Shown here: positions 1 through 4,903 of the stretch, piece by piece
How the letters are laid out: every line of letters starts with the position of its first letter
Numbering within the stretch: position 1 is the first letter of the stretch
Assembly: GCA_948437815.1 (NCBI GenBank)
Contig: CAOJKG010000049.1
Span: forward strand, 1 to 6,603
DNA: 6,603 nucleotides
Reading direction: 5' to 3'
DNA from: an uncultured Mycoplasmatota bacterium
GTDB taxonomy: Bacteria > Bacillota_I > Bacilli_A > RF39 > UBA660
Translations under genes and position numbers: made by a program
The notes under the pieces: model-generated
The model's input: only the letters and a program-made list of their open reading frames with translations
What the model was told of the DNA's origin: nothing
The model's database searches: none

Positions 1-569
1 GTATCTACTAAATTGGCTAAAACATCACATTGATTGCTCATTTTTAAAATTTCTTTTTTCATATAGGCACTTACAGTAGTAAAATAACTGTTATCTAATA
101 CATATTTACCATATTTGTAATCCTCACCTTTGAAAAATCTTTCATAATAAGTGGCGTGCTCGGTTACTACTACTGGTATATTATACTTTTTGCCTAATTT
201 ACAAGCAGCATAACCTGCTGGGTTTGTAACTTGAGCGTGAATTATGTCTGGTTTAGGATTTTCTTTTAAATAGTCTTTAAAGGCTTTGTTTAAAACACGA
301 GCATATTTTTCCATTTCAATATTGAAACTTATTTTGTGAAGGTCTAACATTTTTCTCATATATGTTTTATATCCTTCTTCTTGAATTATTTCTTTTTTGG
401 GCATAAATAAATACTTTAAAGGCGCACTTAAACGTTGTCTATCAAGATATAACATATTAACATTCATATTATCTCTTTTTACTAACGCTTCACAAAATTC
501 TTTGTGATATATCCCCATTAATTTATCTGTTCCATTTGGATACCATGATGGTATTACAAGTATATTCAT
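1..569 (-). CDS. GT4-like glycosyltransferase, N-terminal part (cut by window edge)
   Basis: The reading frame starts at ATG 569 and stays open to the window edge, giving 189 codons and no stop. It looks like the N-terminal Rossmann domain (acceptor side) of a GT-B fold, family 4 glycosyltransferase. The start MNILVIPSWYPNG followed by a glycine and HKEFCEALVKR (residues 1-32) matches the usual 'PSWYP...G.F..E.A..L' opening. PDIIHAQVTNPAGYAA (107-122) and IPVVVTEHATYYERF (131-145) match the paired 'DIIHAH..LPAGYAA' and 'TEH' motifs. The C-terminal domain with the nucleotide-sugar EX7E motif lies outside the window. Such enzymes transfer a sugar from a nucleotide-sugar to an envelope lipid or polysaccharide at the inner membrane face; the substrate cannot be told. 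The start is supported by GTGGTGAT (580-573), complementary to the 16S tail. It has its own promoter and is separated from ftsZ by a terminator. Confidence 0.85.
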   Translation of the reverse strand, partial: MNILVIPSWYPNGTDKLMGIYHKEFCEALVKRDNMNVNMLYLDRQRLSAPLKYLFMPKKEIIQEEGYKTYMRKMLDLHKISFNIEMEKYARVLNKAFKDYLKENPKPDIIHAQVTNPAGYAACKLGKKYNIPVVVTEHATYYERFFKGEDYKYGKYVLDNSYFTTVSAYMKKEILKMSNQCDVLANLVD

Positions 570-584
570 TCTATCACCACTTTA

Positions 585-613
585 ATTCTATCTAATAAAA
601 TCTTTGATGTCAA
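585..613 (-). promoter_or_regulatory. Sigma-A type promoter of the glycosyltransferase gene
   Basis: TTGACA (613-608, perfect -35) is followed after exactly 17 bp by TAGAAT (590-585, 5 of 6 to the -10 consensus). The expected transcription start is near 578-581, only about 9-12 nt before ATG 569. The Shine-Dalgarno bases would then sit at the extreme 5' end of the mRNA. Confidence 0.75.
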
Positions 614-628
614 TGAAAGAATTTAAAG

Positions 629-740
629 CTAGAACAAAAGATTTAAAAATAATAAATCATTACGGTTATTTTTTTCTGCTTCATTGATTTCGTTGCCTAC
701 TTCCTCCACAGACTTAAATTCCGATGGTCGCCACTATACT
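629..740 (-). other. Unexplained GC-richer intergenic segment; possible small RNA or gene remnant
   Basis: The gap of roughly 210 nt between ftsZ and the glycosyltransferase gene holds a stretch visibly richer in G and C than its surroundings (about 735-661). Two readings are possible. As RNA, it runs from a poor promoter-like site (TTGCAA 765-760, 18 bp, TAGTAT 741-736) to a weak hairpin with a T-rich tail at 658-633, which would give a transcript of roughly 100 nt. As protein, one frame (733-629) is open for 34 codons, contains KSVEEVGNEINEAEKNN and ends NDLLFLNLLF before TAG. It has no ATG and no Shine-Dalgarno, and a TAG sits directly upstream, so it is at best a remnant. I do not recognise a known RNA family or protein here. 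Confidence 0.25.
633..658 (-). terminator. Weak hairpin with T-rich tail (possible terminator)
   Basis: GATTTA (658-653) and TAAATC (645-640) form a perfect 6-bp stem around a 7-nt loop, followed by TTTTGTT. Only two G-C pairs are present, so termination would be inefficient. It could end a transcript of the preceding unexplained segment or catch read-through from ftsZ. Confidence 0.3.
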
Positions 741-778
741 ATCTTCTTTTTCTTTGAAATTGCAATTTTCTATTAGAT

Positions 779-806
779 AAAAAAGAAGTAAATTTCTTTA
801 CCTCTT
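779..806 (-). terminator. Intrinsic terminator of ftsA-ftsZ
   Basis: AAGAGGTAAA (806-797) pairs with TTTACTTCTT (792-783) around a GAAA tetraloop (796-793), with one G-T pair. The run of six T (784-779) provides the tail and overlaps the base of the stem. The stem begins inside the ftsZ stop codon (807-805), so ftsZ has essentially no 3' untranslated spacer. Confidence 0.82.
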
Positions 807-1884
807 AAAATCTATCACTATTGTTTCTTAAGAATGGAGGAATGTCATATTCATTATCTAAGTCTGGTGCTGGTTCTCTTTCTGGTCTTCTTCTTGGCAT
901 ATCATTATTACTGAATAACATTTCTTCAGCTTCTCCTTCATTTTCAAAACCTGTTGCAATAACTGTTACAATAACTTCGTCTTGTAAATTATCATTTTGG
1001 ATAGCACCAAAAATAATGTTGACATCACTATTAGCTGCCGCTCTAACTGTTTCTACAGCATCTTCAATTTCAAATAATGTAAGATTTGACCCACCAGTTA
1101 CATTGACAATTGCATTAGTTGCTCCTTCAATTGTTGCTTCAAGTAAAGAGTTTGCTACAGCTTGACGAGCTGCTTCAATAGCTCTATTTTCGCCAGCATT
1201 GCAGCCAATACCAATAATGGCTGTTCCACTCTTTTGCATAACGGTCTTAACATCAGCAAAGTCTAAGTTGATAATTCCAGTTACTGCTATAAGATCTGAA
1301 ATAGATTGTACACCACGATGTAAAACATTGTCTACTTCTTTAAATGCATCTTTAAATGATGTGTTTCGATCAATTATATCTCTTAATTTATCATTTGGTA
1401 TTACAATTAAGGTATCTACATGTTTCTTTAATTCTTCTAGTCCTAGTAAAGCATTTTCCATTCTTCTTTTACCTTCAAAACGGAATGGTTTAGTTACAAT
1501 ACCTACTGTTAAGGCACCAGATTCTTGAGCTATTTCAGCGATTACTGGAGCTGCACCAGTACCAGTTCCACCGCCCATACCACAAGCAACAAAAACCATA
1601 TCTGCTCCTTTTACTACTTCTTCTAAATCAGCTTTAGATTCAATAGCTGCTGCACGTCCTATTTCAGGATTAGCCCCTGCTCCTAAACCTTCTGTAATTG
1701 TTGATCCGATTTGAATTTTATTTTCGCAACTTGAAGCATTTAATACTTGTAAGTCGGTATTTACAATAATAAACTCTACCCCTTTTACGCCTTCTTCAAT
1801 CATACGGTTAACTGCATTATTTCCGCCGCCGCCAACTCCGATAACTTTAATTTTGGCTATTTGGTCCATTTGTAATCCGTTCAT
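805..1884 (-). CDS. ftsZ: Cell division protein FtsZ
   Basis: FtsZ is the tubulin-like GTPase that polymerises into the cytoplasmic Z ring and recruits the division machinery. The 359-residue protein is full length. It shows the N-terminal nucleotide loop VGGGGNNAVNRM (17-28), the tubulin signature GGGTGTG (104-110), and the T7 catalytic loop NLDFADV (206-212), whose acidic residues complete the GTPase site of the neighbouring subunit. The GTPase and C-terminal core ends near 313 (VIATGF). A linker of only about 30 residues rich in P, R and E follows, then the conserved tail peptide DIPPFLR (347-353) that binds FtsA and other partners. A GTG six bases upstream (1890) is open, but ATG 1884 has AAGGAG at a 7-nt spacing and is the better start. 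The gene lies 11 nt after ftsA, is probably co-transcribed from the ftsA promoter, and ends in a terminator. Confidence 0.98.
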   Translation of the reverse strand: MNGLQMDQIAKIKVIGVGGGGNNAVNRMIEEGVKGVEFIIVNTDLQVLNASSCENKIQIGSTITEGLGAGANPEIGRAAAIESKADLEEVVKGADMVFVACGMGGGTGTGAAPVIAEIAQESGALTVGIVTKPFRFEGKRRMENALLGLEELKKHVDTLIVIPNDKLRDIIDRNTSFKDAFKEVDNVLHRGVQSISDLIAVTGIINLDFADVKTVMQKSGTAIIGIGCNAGENRAIEAARQAVANSLLEATIEGATNAIVNVTGGSNLTLFEIEDAVETVRAAANSDVNIIFGAIQNDNLQDEVIVTVIATGFENEGEAEEMLFSNNDMPRRRPEREPAPDLDNEYDIPPFLRNNSDRF

Positions 1885-1891
1885 ATGCACT

Positions 1892-1897
1892 CTCCTT
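1892..1897 (-). promoter_or_regulatory. ftsZ ribosome-binding site overlapping the ftsA stop codon
   Basis: AAGGAG lies 7 nt before ATG 1884 but only 1 nt before GTG 1890, which decides the start in favour of the ATG. Its first two A bases belong to the ftsA TAA stop (1898-1896), so ribosomes terminating on ftsA sit on the ftsZ initiation site. This suggests translational coupling. Confidence 0.85.
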
Positions 1898-3137
1898 AAT
1901 TATCAAAAAAATATCCAAATAATTTCCCTAATATGGAATTTTCATTAATATTTACTTTTTTATGGATGCCACTTAGAATTTCTAATTCTTCAGAATTGAA
2001 AACTGAGTATTCTTTATTTTTTAATTTTAATCTACCATTATAATATTTTATAATACCTATTCCAGTAGCAAATTTATTATTTCTTGCACCTACGATATCT
2101 ATTTTACCAAGAATATGAGGTTTAGTAAAGACTTTATCTAATAAAATGTTAAAATCTCTTAATTCAGAAGTTCCCCCTGTTACAAAAATATAATCTATAT
2201 TCTTATGGGTTAATAAATTCATTTGTTTTTTAGATAACTCAATTATTTCTGTTAATCTACTTTCAATTATACTACTTAAATCTTTTTGATTTATTAAAAC
2301 TTCGTCTCCCATACGGTCTGTTAGGCTATTCTTTTCTAAATTGTCCGCCATATCAACACAAGCTAGACCTAGATTTTCTTTTAATTCACGAGCATCTTTT
2401 TTTGTTACTTTGTATATATATGATATGTCATTATCAATATTAGCTCCACCTAGTTCAATAACTTCTGCTTTCATTAATATTCCTTTGTTAAATATTGATA
2501 CACTTGTAGTCTCTTCCCCAATATTTATGATAGCACTAATAGAATTTGTTAACTCCTTTTTCTTACTAGCTGCAAAATCTGCTAGAGAACTGGTTACAAC
2601 ATCTATAGTTTTTATCCCTATCATTTCTAAAACTTTAATAAAATTATTAATATTATTTTTAGGAGAGGTTACTAAAACAGCTTTAATTGTTAATTTTTTA
2701 CCTAACATGTTTATAGGATTTTTGACTATTTCTTCATCTACTTTATATCTTGTAGGAATAATACTTATAAGCTCAGTATTTTCTGCTAATTTATTATATG
2801 ATGCTGAATGCATAGCTCTTATTAAGTCTTGATATGTTACTACACCATCTTCATTAGTTATAGTACTAGTTCCTTCACTTATAATACTTTCTGTAAAATA
2901 AGCTGGTAACCCTAAAACAACCTCACTTATTGGTATTCCTAATATCTCCTCAGCCTTATGAAATGTCTCTTTTAATACAGGAATTAATTCTTCTTTACTT
3001 GCTATTAAGCCTTTTCTCATTCCTTTACTAGGTACTTCGGAAACACAAAGAATATTGAGAGAATTTTTTATGAATTCACCAACTATTAATTTTATAGAAC
3101 TTGAACCAATGTCTAGACTAGCAATTATTTTTCTCAT
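1896..3137 (-). CDS. ftsA: Cell division protein FtsA
   Basis: FtsA is an actin/Hsp70-fold protein that tethers FtsZ to the membrane and signals to the septal wall synthesis machinery. The 413 residues are a normal length. Visible elements are the phosphate-1 motif SLDIGSSSIK (7-16) and the FtsA-specific SHS2 (1C) region around 73-175, including ELISIIPTRYKVDEE (122-136) and KNPINMLGKKL (139-149). The phosphate-2 strand IINIGEETTSVSIF (203-216) leads into ELGGANIDNDI (228-238), followed by the adenosine motif VTGGTSELRDF (319-329) and ATGIGIIKYY (357-366). The C-terminal SILGKLFGYFF (401-411) is the expected amphipathic membrane-targeting helix. In phosphate-2 the usual Asp is Asn205 and the usual GGG run is GEE, which may mean weakened ATP hydrolysis. 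The start ATG 3137 has AGGAGG (3148-3143) at a 5-nt spacing. It is the first gene of the ftsA-ftsZ unit, with its own promoter. Confidence 0.97.
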   Translation of the reverse strand: MRKIIASLDIGSSSIKLIVGEFIKNSLNILCVSEVPSKGMRKGLIASKEELIPVLKETFHKAEEILGIPISEVVLGLPAYFTESIISEGTSTITNEDGVVTYQDLIRAMHSASYNKLAENTELISIIPTRYKVDEEIVKNPINMLGKKLTIKAVLVTSPKNNINNFIKVLEMIGIKTIDVVTSSLADFAASKKKELTNSISAIINIGEETTSVSIFNKGILMKAEVIELGGANIDNDISYIYKVTKKDARELKENLGLACVDMADNLEKNSLTDRMGDEVLINQKDLSSIIESRLTEIIELSKKQMNLLTHKNIDYIFVTGGTSELRDFNILLDKVFTKPHILGKIDIVGARNNKFATGIGIIKYYNGRLKLKNKEYSVFNSEELEILSGIHKKVNINENSILGKLFGYFFDN

Positions 3138-3162
3138 AGTTTCCTCCTATTTTTATATGTTA

Positions 3163-3191
3163 ATTATACTTTATATTAATAGTAATTTCAA
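3163..3191 (-). promoter_or_regulatory. Sigma-A type promoter of ftsA-ftsZ
   Basis: TTGAAA (3191-3186, 5 of 6) is followed after exactly 17 bp by a perfect TATAAT (3168-3163). Transcription should start near 3156, giving a leader of about 19 nt with AGGAGG in it. No other promoter of this quality is seen between ftsA and ftsZ. Confidence 0.85.
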
Positions 3192-3203
3192 GAGATTATA
3201 AAG

Positions 3204-3229
3204 AAAAAAGTTCCTCTTTATTGGAACTT
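3204..3229 (-). terminator. Intrinsic terminator of the RSH gene
   Basis: AAGTTCC (3229-3223) and GGAACTT (3214-3208) form a perfect 7-bp stem around an 8-nt A-rich loop, followed by a run of six T (3209-3204) that overlaps the end of the stem. It lies 27 nt after the RSH stop codon and just upstream of the ftsA promoter, separating the two transcription units. Confidence 0.8.
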
Positions 3230-3256
3230 ATTTTAATTTATTATATCTTCTTTTAT

Positions 3257-4837
3257 TTATTTTTTATTTCTTCTTAATGCTCTTCGCATTTCTCGTTTAG
3301 CATATGATGTCATTGCAAAATCTATACTTTCTTTAGATTGAAAAACTTGATTTTCATCTGTAATGACATTTACATTATCTCCATCTTGCAATACATAGTT
3401 ATTAGATACATTTACACCATTTACAACTGCGCCAATTGCTTTTGCACCTACTTCAGTATGTAATCTAAAAGCTAAATCTAACACTGTAGCTCCACTCGGA
3501 AAAGTAAATTCATCGCCATTTTTTGTTTTTATAGTAATTTGTTTTGATAAAATTTCTCTTTTAATATGCTTGAAATAGCTATTATTATCTTTATATAAAT
3601 CACCAATACTTTGAAGTGACATTACAAATGGATTGGTTTCATTTAAAGAGTCTTGAATACTTTTAATATTTTTACTTGGGTAAAGTTCAGTTAATGCTGC
3701 TATACCATGATCATTAATAAGTTTCATTTTATGAGTACATATTTTAAATACTATTGTATAGCCCATTAAATCTTGTACTTCTAAATGAATTGCTTTATAA
3801 CCATTAGCTTTTGGATAATTTATAAAATCAACTACATTAACTTTATAATTTTTATAAACACCTGATAAAACAGATAAAACTTGGTAACAATCTTCTTTTT
3901 TATTAACATTTATTTCAAATGATAAAAGACCTGGTACTTCTGAAATACTGTTTGTTTTTTTTCTTTTTAAATATTTACTTACTTCAGAATATGTTTTTGT
4001 TTTTGCTCGAATATCATGGCTAATATTGGCACTTAATAAACTATCTTCTAATGTTTCTAAAATTTCTTCAATTTTTTCGGCATTATCACTTTCAAAGTTT
4101 TTAATATTTCCTCTTATTTCTCTAAATAAGCTGTTTTCCAAATACATATTACTTATATCTTCTAATTCATTAGCTATTAAATACGCTCCTATACGCTTAG
4201 CAAGTGGTACAAAAAGTGTAATTGTTTCTATACTTTTAGCATTTTGCTTAGCATTAGAATCAATTTTTAATTCTTCGATTGGAGAAGTTGAGTTTTCATA
4301 TTTTTCAATTAAAACTTTATCTCCTTTATATATTAAGGTTCGCATATTATGAGTTCTATCAGATATTTTAATCATTATAACTCTGATGTCTTTAGCGCAA
4401 CTTCTAAGTAAGATACAATCATTATATTGCTCTTCTTCACTTTTGCTTGTAAAATCTAAATCTTTAATTTTAGAAACTCCAGCTACTAAATAAGCAATAT
4501 CTTTATTAAACATTTCTGCTAGTGTTTCCTCAGTTATACCTGTGTCTTCAATAGTATCATGAAGCAGTGCAGCACATATAGCATCGGAATCTATTAAATG
4601 CATTTCTGTTAAAAGGATGTGTGCTACACGAACTGGATGAATTATGTATGGTTCTCCACTTTTTCTTTTTTGACCACGATGTAAGTCATTAGCACATTTA
4701 TATGCTTTAATTATCATTTCTATTTGTTCGTTATTAAAATGTTTATTGCATTCAAATATTAGGTCTTTTACCATATTTAAATCATCTTTGTAAAATGCAG
4801 ATAACTCATCTAAGGCTTCTATTAATTTAAACTCCAT
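3257..4837 (-). CDS. RelA/SpoT-homologue: predicted hydrolase-only (p)ppGpp enzyme, HD + degenerate synthetase + TGS
   Basis: RSH enzymes make and degrade the alarmone (p)ppGpp in the cytoplasm. This 526-residue protein has the HD hydrolase domain with all the classical residues: R58 and H67 in RKSGEPYIIHP, H93-D94 and E97-D98 in HDTIEDT, D160 and N164 in SDRTHNMRTL. The synthetase domain (about 270-385) keeps PKANGYKAIH (342-351) but has Gly303 where the Mg-binding Asp (D264 of Streptococcus Rel) is expected, Glu308 for the IAIR Arg, and Val363 for the catalytic Glu of the EIQIRT motif (here IVFKICT). Synthesis is therefore unlikely. A TGS domain follows (about 432-496), then a short basic tail; the helical, zinc-finger and ACT regions of typical ~730-residue Rel proteins are missing. 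ATG 4837 has GGGGAG four nt upstream and is preferred over GTG 4849, which has none. It has its own promoter and a terminator. RSH family membership is certain; loss of synthesis is inferred from residues. Confidence 0.93.
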   Translation of the reverse strand: MEFKLIEALDELSAFYKDDLNMVKDLIFECNKHFNNEQIEMIIKAYKCANDLHRGQKRKSGEPYIIHPVRVAHILLTEMHLIDSDAICAALLHDTIEDTGITEETLAEMFNKDIAYLVAGVSKIKDLDFTSKSEEEQYNDCILLRSCAKDIRVIMIKISDRTHNMRTLIYKGDKVLIEKYENSTSPIEELKIDSNAKQNAKSIETITLFVPLAKRIGAYLIANELEDISNMYLENSLFREIRGNIKNFESDNAEKIEEILETLEDSLLSANISHDIRAKTKTYSEVSKYLKRKKTNSISEVPGLLSFEINVNKKEDCYQVLSVLSGVYKNYKVNVVDFINYPKANGYKAIHLEVQDLMGYTIVFKICTHKMKLINDHGIAALTELYPSKNIKSIQDSLNETNPFVMSLQSIGDLYKDNNSYFKHIKREILSKQITIKTKNGDEFTFPSGATVLDLAFRLHTEVGAKAIGAVVNGVNVSNNYVLQDGDNVNVITDENQVFQSKESIDFAMTSYAKREMRRALRRNKK

Positions 4838-4841
4838 AAAA

Positions 4842-4847
4842 CTCCCC
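4842..4847 (-). promoter_or_regulatory. RSH ribosome-binding site deciding the start
   Basis: GGGGAG lies 4 nt before ATG 4837. The in-frame GTG at 4849 overlaps this site and has only an A/T run upstream, so it is unlikely to be used. The spacing is slightly short but workable. Confidence 0.65.
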
Positions 4848-4868
4848 ACTTTTTAAAAATTGTCTTAT

Positions 4869-4897
4869 ATATTATCATATTAATAAATTAATGTCAA
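4869..4897 (-). promoter_or_regulatory. Promoter of the RSH gene
   Basis: A perfect TTGACA (4897-4892) is followed after 17 bp by TAATAT (4874-4869, 4 of 6), with a TGA just before it acting as an extended -10 (TGn). Expected start is near 4862, giving a leader of about 25 nt. It sits in the 66-nt gap after the membrane-protein gene, where no terminator is visible, so some read-through from upstream is possible. Confidence 0.65.
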
Positions 4898-4903
4898 TTT
4901 TAT

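Noticed and set aside
661..740. Faint resemblance of the segment (minus strand) to RNase P RNA ('GTGGAGGAAGT') or a T-box element ('GTGGCGACC')
   Set aside because: Only isolated short words match. The segment is far too short for RNase P RNA, and no T-box terminator/antiterminator or aminoacyl-tRNA synthetase gene follows.
721..780. Short plus-strand frame from ATG 724 (18 codons)
   Set aside because: No Shine-Dalgarno site, no promoter, very short, and opposite in direction to all neighbouring transcription.
821..1528. Open plus-strand frames opposite ftsZ (821-1165 and 1199-1528)
   Set aside because: They are antisense to a clearly conserved gene, encode low-complexity Ser/Leu/Ile-rich sequence and have no convincing ribosome-binding site.
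2341..2832. 163-codon plus-strand frame opposite ftsA
   Set aside because: The minus-strand ftsA frame is strongly conserved over this region; the antisense frame reads as hydrophobic noise from AT-rich codons, without its own signals.
3204..3256. Possible frameshift or remnant of the missing RSH C-terminus downstream of its stop
   Set aside because: The 27 nt between stop and terminator are A/T filler, and ftsA signals begin soon after; there is no space for lost domains.
4026..4352. Plus-strand frame opposite the RSH gene
   Set aside because: Antisense shadow of conserved HD and linker coding sequence; composition and lack of a start site argue against it.
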